Source: Ophiosphaerella korrae (lineage: Eukaryota; Ascomycota; Dothideomycetes; Pleosporales; Phaeosphaeriaceae). From it: a DNA stretch of 64,000 nucleotides. The notes beneath the pieces were generated by a model, which made no database searches, was not told where the DNA came from, and was given only the letters and a program-made list of their open reading frames with translations. The translations under genes were made by a program, and so were the position numbers. Numbering within the stretch: position 1 is the first letter of the stretch; every line of letters begins with the position of its first letter. Below are positions 34,167-44,787 of the stretch, piece by piece. The stretch is from positions 62,001-126,000 of the forward strand of contig JALNQF010000097.1 in the NCBI GenBank assembly GCA_028456385.1, written 5' to 3'.

Positions 34167-36088
34167 ATGGCATCTGAACAAAAATGGGAGAAGATTGCTG
34201 CTGCGAAGCGAACAGCGCTTGCGGAATCAATTCCGAGCGAATTTCGCGTTTCACAACAGCATCTACCACCAGACTCGCAACTTAACGTGACATCATGGCC
34301 AAAGGAGTCGGGTTGGTTCTCGCCTGAGGAATTGACAATCACGGACAGTACTGCGTCACAAATACTCCAAAATATTGCATCTAAGACATGGAGTTCAGAG
34401 AAAGTCACACGAGCATTTTGCAAACGGGCGGCAGCCGCTCATCAACTGGTAATGAGGGATTTATAACGATTGTACAAGTAGCTGACATGGATTTGTAGAC
34501 CAATTGTCTTAGTGATGCATTCTTTGACGAAGCGATAGCGAGTGCAAAAGCCCTCGACGACCATCTCAGTCGAACTGGCCAGCTTGTGGGACCCTTCCAC
34601 GGCCTTCCAATTTCACTCAAGGATAACTTCAACGTGAAAGGCAAGGATAGTACCGTTGGTTTTACATCGCTGGTCAATAAACCTGCCGAGTACAATGCTA
34701 CCTTGGTGGATCTATTGGAGAAACTTGGAGCAGTGCGATATTGCAAAACCAACGTACCAACAGCCATGATGATCGTATGTATACACGCATATCTTTAGAA
34801 TACAAAGGCTCATATGAAACAGGCAGAATCAGTCAATAATGTTTTCGGAAGAACTGTGAACCCTCTTAATCGCAAAGTCACGTCAGGTGGGTCGTCAGGC
34901 GGCGAGTCTGCTCTCATCGCCTTTGGTGGAAGCCCCCTAGGTGTGGGTACTGACATAGTGAGTACCCGGGCATCTTAGTGGAGGATATTATATAAACTGA
35001 TTTATTCCACAGGGAGGAAGTCTTCGAATTCCGGCAGCTTGCACAGGTATATTCACACTCCGACCCTCATTGGGCCGGTTCACCACACAACGATGTGCGT
35101 CTGGTATGGCAGGCCAAGAAGCTGTTGCAAGCGTCAATGGCCCCATGGGAAAGACGCTAGAGGATATAACAATGTATTCGAAGGCCATTGTCGATGCACA
35201 GCCGTGGTTAGTAGACCCAAAAGTACTGCCAATTCCGTGGCGGCAGGTTGAGAACAAGAAGAAGCTTAAGATCGCCGTTCTATGGAACGATGGGATATGC
35301 CTTCCTACACCCCCAGTAACACGAGCACTCGGCGAGACATGTGAGAGCTTAAAGAAGGCCGGGCATGAGGTCGTGGAGTGGGACCCGAGACTTCACGGCA
35401 AGGCCTTGGAGCTTCTAGGACGAATGTTCGTCGCAGACGGTGGAAAACATATAGAATCTCTACTCACCCCGACTGGTGAACCATTCCGACCAGAAATGCA
35501 GATGTATAAAGATGCCAAAGAGCTCGGGGTCTGGGACATGTGGAAGTTGCATCTGGAACGTTCCGAGCTACAAAGGCAATATCTTGAGCAATGGGTTTCA
35601 CATGGCGATCTAGACGCTATTCTAGGTGAGTTTGTAAAAAAAGAGTTGCCTTCCATAATACTGACAGACAATAGCACCTACGACCCCTTACGTAAGTGTG
35701 TCACATGGAGACTTCAAATATGTTGGATACACTGGCGTTTATAACGTTGTTGACTATTCTGCTGTATCATTCCCCACTGGAGTAGTGGTCGACAAGATGA
35801 AGGACAAATTAGTATCCGAGCTAAAGCCCCAGACTGAATACTGCAAAGAAGCTCGCGAAAGTTGTAAGTTTTTGAAGCATGCAGTTACTTTCAAATTGTT
35901 GACCTGTATAGATGATGCTGAACTACTTGATGGCCTACCTGTAAGCCTACAGTAAGTGTATTTGTAATCATTCTGGCAGAATGTGGTTGCTGACCTTTAC
36001 TACCAGGCTAATCGCAAAGAGGCTCGAGGAAGAGAAAGTCCTTGCAATGACTGGGGTAGTGCTGCAAGCGATCAAATCTGTGAAATAG
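34167..36088 (+). CDS. Amidase (amidase-signature family, acetamidase type)
   Basis: Hydrolyses a carboxamide to acid and ammonia. Seven exons: 34167-34448, 34499-34774, 34823-34957, 35013-35625, 35675-35863, 35912-35951 and 36007-36088 (1617 nt, 538 residues). The Ser-cisSer-Lys triad is complete: lysine in LPISLKDNFNVKG, the first serine in SGGSSGGESAL and the nucleophile in GTDIGGSLRIPA. The helical N-terminus (about 100 residues) and the FPTGVVV segment near the C-terminus are those of fungal amdS-like amidases. No signal peptide is seen, so it should be cytosolic. The divergent permease and GATA-rich promoter suggest a small nitrogen-scavenging module. A GTAAGT inside exon 5 (about 35692) resembles a donor, but reading through it (TPYVSVSHGDF) keeps the frame. 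Confidence 0.9.
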
Positions 36089-36547
36089 CCTCACATCAGG
36101 TTTAGGTGATTACTACGTGATGGATATTTTGGTCGCAATTGCCTCCCCCGTACCCATTGTGGTCATAATCTAGGCCACGGAAGGCGTATTACATCACCCC
36201 AAAATTGGTCACCAACGTCAACCTAATATGATTTTCTTCCACCTCGCCACTCCAAAATACTCATATTCCTGTCCTTATATTCTTTACATCTCGAATCCTC
36301 GATTGGCCAGCTTCTACCTCCTGCTCACTTTCTATACCACATCATCCGAAGCTGGTCATCCTCCCATTCTACACCTCATTCTCCACCTACTTCGTGCACC
36401 ACCTACCCTAGATCTTATACCGCCGGTTCAATACCTCTAAATTCTCGTAGAACGGATTACCTTGTGGAAAAAACAGAGACATATGTTACACCCTCCGCTC
36501 AGTCCGCATTGCTGCCGACATCTTAAACCAACGCAAACAAAAGCACA
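36089..36547. promoter_or_regulatory. Upstream region of the MFS gene
   Basis: 459 bp with pyrimidine-rich tracts (36230-36430), typical of a fungal promoter and leader. No gene is seen. Confidence 0.5.
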
Positions 36548-39500
36548 ATGAATCGAGACCCACCCATTGTCCCTAAGAAGTCGGATGCCCGCGCGAGGAT
36601 TTCATCGAACACAGAAACGAGAAAAGTTGCGCCTCGAACATTGGGTAAAAAACTCCCATGGCTTGATGGTAAAGGCTTCCAGCCTACATCTAAACGACCA
36701 GAGAGTGATAATGAGACTCTCTCTCCTACTACCCAACCACCTAGTCGCAAGCCCTCGACGATGAATCATGCCAAACGCACCGATACCTATACACAAACAG
36801 CGCGAATTAAACCACTTGCTAAGCCTCAACAAAATGTGCCGCCGTTCGCTGATAGTAGTCCGTCACCAGTAACGAGACACCAACTTTCCCGGTCTCGCCG
36901 AGCGTCTGCTGCGCCCACAGGCCCGTCGCCATTGAGAAGGACTGCATTCAACCGCTCAAACATAGCACACAAACCACAAAAAAGGTTGTCTATTGTACAT
37001 AATCAGAGCGAGAAGCCAGAAGAAGATTCCGGCGACCAATGCCCACGGGTCAACAGTCTGGCACCTGTACCAAACCATCTCGAGAGATCGGAGACATCGG
37101 CATCTGTAAATGGAAGAAGCTCAGTATATAGCACGTCACCAGCATTTGTTTCCCGTGCGCAGATATCACCCTCACAACCAGCGCCAAATATCTCCGCTTT
37201 CGAACGAACAGGCGACAAGAAAATCAGCAACGCGATTGAAGATCTTGAAAATATGGTACAAGAAGCTGTGGAAATGGCGGACGAGTCTTCTGATCAACGA
37301 CAGGTTGAAGAAATCTACGAAATCATTGAAGATGCAAGAACTGCGATACAAGATGCATCTGAAGCTCCTGCGCGAGATGACGACAGACAAGCATCAGGTG
37401 CCAAGATGGGCAATACTCGACAAAGAAATTCGACATCGTTTGACTGGGCTTATCTGCGACAAGCGCCACGATGGCTATCCCCCTTCTCTTCCACATCATC
37501 CGGCGAAGATGGAAATCAAGACCGCTGGGGACTCGACACTCCAAATGAGCCGCTGCTTCCACCACAGCCTGTACAGAGCGCTACACGGGACCATGTAGAT
37601 TTTGTACTTCGGCCTATGCATCGAGAGCAATCTCGTGGCCGCTCACGTCGGCGACCTACGGGTTATCCACACACCTTGCGGTCCAAGTCTGGTTTGGAAA
37701 ACGAGCAGCGAGCGCGGGAGTCGTCGTCGGAATCCAGCCAGGTAGACACATCGTTTGACGAGGAGGACACGCCGGTTACACCCTACAGCACCTCTTTTGG
37801 TGTAGGAGAACCATCCAAGCACACGTTCAGTTTACGACGACATCATCGCCGACAGCCAATAGCTAGAAATTGGTCGACGGGCAAAAAGCGTCTCGCTGCA
37901 ACTGTTGCATGCATAAATACTGCTTTGCTTGGTATTATTGTTGGCATATACGTGAGCAAGTTTGTTTAGATTGAAGACTCGGCGATTGACAACAATATGC
38001 AGGCAGGCGAAGTCCCTCGTATCCAATACTTCCTGGCAGACGAACGCCACCACGTGGTCGTGGGTAACGCCGGGTACGTTGGCACCACAGCGGAATGATT
38101 TCGACTGACTTTGTAGACTCTACTTTGGCCTCGCCATCTCGACCTTTATCGCATGGCCTCTCCCCTTACTCCACGGCCGCAAACCCTACATGCTAGCCTC
38201 CCTCGCCCTGACCCTCCCCTTGCAATTCCCCCAGGCAATCGTCGTCAGCGAAAAACGATCCCCAAACGATGTACGATTCAGAACTAGTCTGCTATGTGCC
38301 CGGGCAGTTACTGGGCTGGTCTTTGGCTTCGCAAACGTAAACTACATCACCGTACTGCTCGACCTGTTCGGCGCCTCGCTGCAGAGCAAGAATCCGCATC
38401 AGGAATTCGTGGTGCCAAACGATGTACGGCGCCACGGTGGGGGGATGGGCATCTGGCTCGGCATCTGGTCCTGGTGCTGGATTGCGTCGCTGGCCGTCGG
38501 ATTCCAAGTCGGGGCGGCGATTATTGAGAAGCTGAGTCCAGACTGGGGGTTCTATGTCGTGGTCATTATCCTCGTAGCGGCACTCATTCTCAACATCCTG
38601 GCGCCAGAAACGCGCCGCGCGCCGTATCGAAAGTCGGTGATGGAGGTGTACGACCGCGACGACATATTCATTGTGCGGCGCGTTTCACGGGGTGAATGCA
38701 AACTCCACATATCGACGGAAGGGCCGGTATACTGGTTTGAAGAGGTCGGGGCTGGGATGGAATTGGCGGTCATGATGATGTGCCAACCAGGATTCAGCGT
38801 GCTGTGTGTATACCTGGGGTGGATATACGCGCAGATTGTGCTCGTCATTGTCCTTCTCGGGTCCCTGCTTTCGAGGGATTACGGGTGGCAGCCTCGATTT
38901 GTAGGAGCGGGGGTGATGGCGATTGCGATTGGGGGCATTCTCGCCATCCCGTTGACTAAAGCTAGGATCTTCTCGCGTGAACGCAAGAAGGAGTTTAGAA
39001 CGGACAGCATGACGTTCCAGAAGCAAGTCACTTGGTCCTCGCATCTTGTCCGGCGTGTTCTCTTTATGCTCGCACTGCCGCTGATGGGTCTTGGGTACAC
39101 GATATCGGCAGCAGGCGCACCGGGAGTCTACATGGCGCCGATTGTGTTTGCGGGTGGGTTGGGCTTTCTGAGCGTGCTGGCTGTTGCCGAGTGTCATGGG
39201 ATTATGATGGAGACGTTTGATACGTGTGACCTTCAGCCTGGCGCGAATACGCGACACCGGATGGAGTCGCTGGCTGTGCAGGACCGCCGCCGCCGAAGCA
39301 ATTTCACGTCGTTTCCGCGAATCAGTGCAGGGATATTTGCATCACAGACGGTGGCATTTGTGCTCGCGGGCGTGGCGACACTGGTAGGGGGGAACATGAC
39401 ACGGCGACTGGGCTCGCAGACATCGACAGGCGTGGCGGCAGGCATTCTTCTTGGGCTCACGGTGCTGCTGACGGGCGTGCTTTGGCGGTTCAGGGAAGTG

Positions 39501-39755
39501 CAGGTGATTCCCAACCACACGTTTGGCACACGGCGAGACACGGCGGCATGGGAGGAGTTTGGGCAGCTGGAGAAGAGGGGCAGGGGCAGGGACTGGAAGG
39601 CGGTGGTGATTGGGAATCCAAGCGGCAAGACGCGGCGGATGAGCGTGCTGGAGCTGGGAGAGCTGAGCCGGTGGACGGAGATACGCAAGCTGAATTTTCT
39701 GGTTAGGGGGGGATGGGGAGAAAAGGGGGAGAGGCTGAAGACTGGAGGTGTGTAG
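36548..39755 (+). CDS. MFS-type membrane protein with very long disordered N-terminus
   Basis: Three exons, 36548-37951, 38003-38073 and 38117-39755 (3114 nt, 1037 residues). Residues 1 to about 445 are Ser/Pro/Arg-rich with one short helical segment (AIEDLENMVQEAVEMADESS). The membrane part then starts at RLAATVACINTALLGIIVGI YAGEVP and continues NAGLYFGLAISTFIAWPLP, where both introns fall. About 12 hydrophobic segments follow. WPLPLLHGRKPYMLASLAL and the preceding RIQYFLAD loop resemble the polyamine/drug MFS superfamily. A large cytosolic loop (FSRERKKEFRTDSM) and a basic tail are present. Reading either side of the introns alone would give two separate proteins. Substrate unknown. The stop codon lies in an 8-nt tandem repeat. 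Confidence 0.82.
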
Positions 39756-39786
39756 GTGTGTAGGTGTGTAGGTGTGTAGGTGTGCA
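39747..39786 (+). repeat. 8-nt tandem repeat GGTGTGTA at the MFS stop codon
   Basis: Four perfect copies of GGTGTGTA (39747-39778) and a partial fifth. The stop codon (39753-39755) is in the first copy. The unit is not a multiple of three, but changes downstream of the stop would not affect the protein. Confidence 0.85.
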
Positions 39787-39998
39787 CGCCGTGATAAACA
39801 TGTGCGGTGTTGCTGTGGGTGCTGTGGGCATGTGTGTGACGGCTGCCGTGGTGCTGGCTCGGGTGATTCAGGGGAGCGCACGGACAACAGTCGGAAAAAT
39901 CGTCAAGCTTGCCGGAGCTCAACGCAAACGTGCCAGCGGTTCTGCCAGCACGACGACATCACGACACCGACCCCATCACCCTTGGGCCCATCTCCACA

Positions 39999-40789
39999 AT
40001 GTCTCTCGCTGCATCACGCGCCGTGCTGCGGCAATCGCGGTTCGCCGTCCGCCGCCCGGGCCTGCGCAATGCCTCGTCTGCGTCAGACGCTGCCGGCGCG
40101 GTCAAGGACAAGGCGGCCGGAGCGTCGTCCAAGGCCTCGGAGGGGCTGTCCAAAGTCACGAGCTCCGTGAGCTCAGCGGCATCGCGGGTTGGCGCTGCTG
40201 CCAGCGAGGCCGCCCATGCGACGGGCGGACGGGTGGGCGGAGCTGTGGGCAGCGTGCAGGGTGAGTTGGGGGAAAGAAACCACGGCGAGACATACACGGC
40301 GATACAGGCGATACAGGCGATACAGGCGATACAGGGCGATGCACGATGCACGATACACGATACAGCGCTGACACCGACAGGCCTCATCCCCCGCGTCGCC
40401 TACTACTCAAGAGTCGGCCTCGAGCTCGGCAAGCTGGTCGTCGAGCAGCGAAGCATGCACCCTCCGTGAGGCCTCTTGTTCCTGCCCCAGTCCGCCTGCC
40501 TCCCATGGCTAACCCCTCTCGCAACAGCTCCGTCCAGACCATGCAGGCCTACCTCGAGCCTGCCATCAGCGCCCTGCGCCACCCCACCACGCTGCTCAAC
40601 CGCATTGCCGCCGAGGCCAACAACACCAACCCCCAGAACGTCCTCGCCCAGATCCGCGGCATCTCAACCGCCCAATGGGCCTCGATTGGCGTGGTCGCCG
40701 CCGAGGTCATTGGCTTCTTCTCCGTCGGCGAGATGATTGGCCGCTTCAAGCTCGTGGGATACCGGGCAAAGCATCACGGCGACCACTAG
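39999..40789 (+). CDS. atp20: Mitochondrial F1Fo-ATP synthase subunit g
   Basis: Membrane subunit that supports dimerisation of ATP synthase at cristae tips. Three exons, 39999-40260, 40381-40465 and 40528-40789 (609 nt, 202 residues). An Arg/Ser/Ala-rich mitochondrial presequence (MSLAASRAVLRQSRFAVRRP) is followed by an Ala/Ser/Gly-rich linker (about residues 27-85). The conserved part reads GLIPRVAYYSRVGLELGKLV and HPTTLLNRIAAEA. It ends in one membrane helix, WASIGVVAAEVIGFFSVGEM IGR, with a GxxxG-like face. The linker makes it somewhat longer than yeast Atp20. The first intron (40261-40380) contains a 9-nt tandem repeat. Confidence 0.88.
40299..40334 (+). repeat. 9-nt tandem repeat GCGATACAG in atp20 intron 1
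   Basis: Four perfect head-to-tail copies, followed by diverged GATGCAC/GATACAC units up to the acceptor at 40380. It lies wholly inside the intron. Confidence 0.85.
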
Positions 40790-41058
40790 CGACAGCAAGG
40801 AAAACACGCAGATGGTGTACGATTTGGAGTGGCTCACATTGTACTATGCACATAGCTTTTGATTTAGATTTCATTTTCAACGTGCATCCATGAAGCTTGA
40901 TTTTTCCTCAGGGGTAGCAGTGCACGTGAATATATAATAATATGTGCGCTGCTGGATTGACCTGATCCCGTGGTCGGCCTTTTTCTTGGCCGATCCTCCC
41001 GCGCCGCCAACTTTTTTTTTTTTTTTCCTGAACTCGAACTTGGCCTTCTGCACCTGAT

Positions 41059-43245
41059 ATGGACGTCTTCAAGCTGCTCTCGCGCTCTGCAAAGGCACAA
41101 CACACGGCGCCTGCACACGCCATCCCCTCCTCCGGCGCCGTTGAAAATCCACAGCTATTCGGGCCCGCGAGCCGAAAGCGGAAGAGAGGCGCGGTTGGCC
41201 GAGCAGATACATCCGCAGAGCTACCCGCAGAGCTACCCGCAGAGCTACCCGCAGAGCTACCCGCAGAGCTACCTGCAGAGCTAGACTTTTTCGCCGGCGC
41301 AACCAGGGAGAAGAAGATTAAGACCAAGACCAAGACCAACACGAAACATACGAAGCAGCTGCAAACAAAGCCTGCGTCACAGGATGGCGCAGACGCAAGC
41401 GCAGAGGAAGAGCCCTACGACTCGGACGAGTGCAAGAAGATCCTGCGCTCGCATAAGCTGAAAGTCGCCGTGTTGGAGGAATGGGCGCCCGTGCTACGCG
41501 AGGAGAGGAAGAAAAAGAAACGGAAAGGAAAGGAGGAGAAGAAGAAAAAAAAAGATGCCAAGGCGCAACTATACCCTCGACCGCTTACCGAATTCGCACA
41601 GTTGCGCACACGCTTCAACATATCGCGACGGCTCGCAGAGAACATACGTGAACAGGGATACAAGCTGCCTACCGAGGTCCAGCTGGGTGCTCTGCCGCTC
41701 TTGCTGGGGGGGGAGACGCAGGCGTGTGCTGGAAATATTGATCTTTTGACCGTCGCCCCGACAGGAAGCGGGAAAACCATTGCGTTTTTGATTCCAATTA
41801 TCGATGCGCTGTTGAAGGAGGATAAAGACGAAAGAGAGGGGCTGCGTGCAGTGGTGCTGGCGCCAACGCGAGAACTGGCGGCCCAGATTGTCAATGAGGT
41901 GAGGAAGTTGGGCAAGGGAACGGGGGTGAGGGGGACGCTGATGAGGAAGGGCATGAGGGTGGTCGAGTGTGGAGGCGTGGCCGAGGAATCAGAGGGAGAG
42001 GATGTGTCTGTGTCTGAGTCGGACGAGGAAGACAAGACGACACAGACGACACAGACTCCACCACGGCAGGCTGAGCTGGTCAAGGCAGCTATCCTCGTCG
42101 CAACCCCTCTTGCGCTTCTAAACGCCCTGAAGCGTCCCGACAACACCGTGGCCAGCCTTCCCAGCGTTGGCCATATGGTTCTCGATGAAGCCGACGTTCT
42201 CCTCGATCCGCTCTTCCGCGAACAAACACTCGCCATATGGAATGCTTGTTCTAACCCGCTTCTCCGCGTGGGTCTGTGGTCGGCAACTATGGGCTCCAAC
42301 ATTGAAAGTCTCACCATTTCGACCCTGAATAGCCGCTGGGAAAATCTATCTTCCAACAACATTACAACAACAACAACAACAACTGCATTACCACCGCGCC
42401 CACCCCTCGTCCGATTGGTAGTTGGCTTGAAGGACACAGCCATACCCAACATCTCTCACCAACTGACCTATGCCGCCACCGAACAAGGCAAACTTCTTGG
42501 TCTTCGCCAACTCCTTCATCCCAATTCCCTCCCATCCAACGCCTCAGACCAGCCCAGTCTCCGCCCACCGTTCCTCGTCTTCACCCAGACCATCCCTCGC
42601 GCCATAGCCCTCCACTCCGAACTCCTCTACGATATCCCTCCAGAAGCAGGTGGTAGTTCGCGCATTGCCGTTCTACACGCCAACTTATCATCCTCCGCAC
42701 GAGACGCCATCATGACCAAGTTTCGCCGTGGCGAAATCTGGGTCCTCATCACCACCGACCTCCTTGCACGTGGCGTCGACTTCCGCGGCCTGAACGGCGT
42801 AGTCAACTATGACGCGCCAAATAGTGCTGCCGCCTATGTGCACCGCGTTGGCCGCACGGGTCGTGCAGGTCGAGAGGGCGGTGTTGCAGTGACTTTATAC
42901 ACATCCGACGACATCCCTCACATCAAACTCATCGCTAACGTGATCCGAGCATCAGAAAAACTGCGTGGTGTGCCCGAGGGCGAGGGCAGTGTCAAGCAGT
43001 GGCTGCTGGATGCGTTGCCGGATGTGGGTAAGAGGGACCGACAGCAGCTCAAGAAGAGAGGAGTGGAGAGTCGGAGAAAGGGCGGAGATGATGGGAAGAA
43101 GAAGAATAGGATTAGTACCAAGAGTGGATATGAAAGGCGGGTAGAGAACAACAGGAAGGGGGCAAGGGAAGCGAGTAAGAGGAGGGAGGGTGCTGTTGAA
43201 GTAGAAGAAGAAGAAGAAGAAGAAGAAGGTGGAAGCGGAGAGTGA
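41059..43245 (+). CDS. rok1: DEAD-box RNA helicase Rok1 (DDX52-like)
   Basis: Nucleolar ATP-dependent helicase needed for small-subunit rRNA processing. Intronless, 728 residues. Helicase motifs in order: Q-motif region [15 protein letters not shown] (glutamine at about 213), I APTGSGKT, Ia PTRELA, Ib [34 protein letters not shown] and [13 protein letters not shown]. The N-terminus carries [12 protein letters not shown], as in Rok1 proteins. A 12-nt repeat encodes (AELP)n, then comes a Lys-rich block. An acidic insertion ([16 protein letters not shown]) lies between Ia and Ib. The C-terminus ends in a Glu run from GAA repeats. The start at 41059 is 270 bp after atp20, on the same strand. Confidence 0.93.
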   Translation: MDVFKLLSRSAKAQHTAPAHAIPSSGAVENPQLFGPASRKRKRGAVGRADTSAELPAELPAELPAELPAELPAELDFFAGATREKKIKTKTKTNTKHTKQLQTKPASQDGADASAEEEPYDSDECKKILRSHKLKVAVLEEWAPVLREERKKKKRKGKEEKKKKKDAKAQLYPRPLTEFAQLRTRFNISRRLAENIREQGYKLPTEVQLGALPLLLGGETQACAGNIDLLTVAPTGSGKTIAFLIPIIDALLKEDKDEREGLRAVVLAPTRELAAQIVNEVRKLGKGTGVRGTLMRKGMRVVECGGVAEESEGEDVSVSESDEEDKTTQTTQTPPRQAELVKAAILVATPLALLNALKRPDNTVASLPSVGHMVLDEADVLLDPLFREQTLAIWNACSNPLLRVGLWSATMGSNIESLTISTLNSRWENLSSNNITTTTTTTALPPRPPLVRLVVGLKDTAIPNISHQLTYAATEQGKLLGLRQLLHPNSLPSNASDQPSLRPPFLVFTQTIPRAIALHSELLYDIPPEAGGSSRIAVLHANLSSSARDAIMTKFRRGEIWVLITTDLLARGVDFRGLNGVVNYDAPNSAAAYVHRVGRTGRAGREGGVAVTLYTSDDIPHIKLIANVIRASEKLRGVPEGEGSVKQWLLDALPDVGKRDRQQLKKRGVESRRKGGDDGKKKNRISTKSGYERRVENNRKGAREASKRREGAVEVEEEEEEEEGGSGE
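41215..41283 (+). repeat. 12-nt coding tandem repeat in rok1
   Basis: Unit GCAGAGCTACCC, about 5.7 copies with one C-to-T difference in the fifth, encoding (AELP)5AEL. The unit is a multiple of three, so copy changes keep the frame. Confidence 0.9.
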
Positions 43246-43469
43246 TAGATTTGAGGGATTTGAGGAATGAAAAGTCGATAAGTGAGTACCGAGATTGAGA
43301 ATTCCATGTTCAAACGTTGCTCAATCCAAGCCAATTCTAACACCCAGTATAAATTAATTCTTCGGTCCCATTTCCCCCGCACCGAACCTCTATCCCCATT
43401 CCCCCCAACTCAAAAAGTTTCCCCACAACCCAACCCACAAACACCACAACATCCAAACAAGAAAAGAAA

Positions 43470-43494
43470 ATAATAATAATAATAATAATAATAA
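43470..43494 (+). repeat. (AAT)n microsatellite abutting the amidohydrolase ATG
   Basis: Eight or nine AAT/TAA units run directly into the start codon: the last A of the tract is the A of the ATG at 43494. It lies in the transcribed leader and sets the start-codon context. Confidence 0.85.
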
Positions 43495-44787
43495 TGGCTC
43501 CGTCCCGCATCCTGGATACTCACGTCCACCTCTGGCCCACCACCGCCCTCACCCCCCTCCACCACTCCTGGATGACCCCAGGCCACATGCTCACCAAACG
43601 CCACGGCCCATCCGACTACATAAACATCACCACCCCAGTCCCCAACGGCTTCATCTACATTGAAACAGACCGGCACCTCCCCTCCCCCTCCCCCACCCCT
43701 CCCATATCCCCCTCAGACCCCCCGCCCACCCAACAAGCCGCCCTCGCCCACTGGGCCGCCCAACCCCTCGACGAAATCCGATACCTCCGCCACCTAATCG
43801 AAAACCAGCCAGACGCCACCGATGCCACAGACGCCATCGACACCAACACCAACACCGACCCCACAACCCACGCCTCCCTCATAAAAGCCTGCATCGTCTT
43901 CGCCCCCATGCACCTACCCCCAACGCTCTTCACGCACTACTTTTCCCTCGCGCAAGACGCTGCAGGCCCGCGATTATGGCCGCTGATCCGCGGCGCGCGC
44001 TTCTTGCTGCAGGGTAAAGGCGCGGGCGGGGTGGCGCGGGTGGTGCGGAGCGAGGCGTGGGTGGCGAATGCGGTGGGGCTGGGGGTCCGCGGGTGGGTGT
44101 TTGAGGTTGGGGCCGATGTGCATCGGGATGGGGTCGAGGGGTTGGAGGAGGTCGTGGGCATGGTTGCGGAGGTGCGGCGGCGGGGGGGCCTGGGCGTCTT
44201 TGTCCTGGGTATGTTGTATTTTTTATTTTCTTCACCTTCCCCCCTCCCCCCACAGCCCCCAGTTGCATTATTATTATTATTCTTCTTCTTCTTCTTCTTC
44301 TTCTTCTTCTTCTTCTTCTTCTTCCTCGGGGTTAAGTGTGCCACAGATCATCTTTGCAAGCCGGATTTTGGGCGCGGGGTGGATGCAAGGTGGAGGAAGG
44401 CGGTGGAGGCGTTGGGGAGGGATGACCGGGTTTTTATCAAGGTTTCGGGCGCGCTGAATGAGTTTGGGGATGGAGGGGTGCCGGAGGACAGTGGGGAGGT
44501 AGCGAGTGTGGTGAGTTTTGTCCACTGTCTTTTGCTTGGGTATGTTGACAATGGGAATCTAGCTCAAGCCTTTTATGGATATTGTCTTCAATTCATTTCC
44601 GCACCGCGTCATGTTTGGCTCCGACTGGCCGGTTTGCAATGTTGGCGGACCAAAGGGCGAGCAGGGGAATTGGAAGTTTTGGGTCGAGGTTGTAGAGAAG
44701 GTATTGGAGGAGCGAGGGTTGGGAGATGTAGAGAAAGAGGAAGTATGGTTCAAGGCGGGGTGCCAGGCTTACGGCGTTGAGGTGTAA
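43494..44787 (+). CDS. Amidohydrolase-2 family lactonase, L-rhamnono-1,4-lactonase-like
   Basis: Three exons, 43494-44208, 44347-44510 and 44563-44787 (1104 nt, 367 residues). TIM-barrel metal-dependent hydrolase fold: the N-terminal metal motif is LDTHVHLW, followed by the HSWMTPGHML and YIETDRH segments. The middle barrel histidine is in VLDHLCKPDFGRG, next come FIKVSGALNEF and the C-terminal aspartate motif FGSDWPVCN. This arrangement is that of the fungal group containing L-rhamnono-gamma-lactonase (LraB/LRA2), which opens the lactone made by L-rhamnose 1-dehydrogenase. Such a dehydrogenase lies at 57182-58084. Family is clear; the exact substrate is inferred. The first intron holds an ATT/TTC microsatellite, and an (AAT)n tract abuts the start codon. 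GC content and Pro bias are high in exon 1. Confidence 0.83.
44267..44324 (+). repeat. (ATT)n-(TTC)n compound microsatellite in an intron
   Basis: About four ATT units are followed by about fourteen TTC/TCT units within intron 1 of the amidohydrolase, about 20 bp before the acceptor. It acts as an over-long polypyrimidine tract. Confidence 0.88.

Noticed and set aside
39772..40170. Plus-strand Cys/Arg-rich frame overlapping the start of atp20
   Set aside because: It lies in another frame of the atp20 exon and has no independent support.
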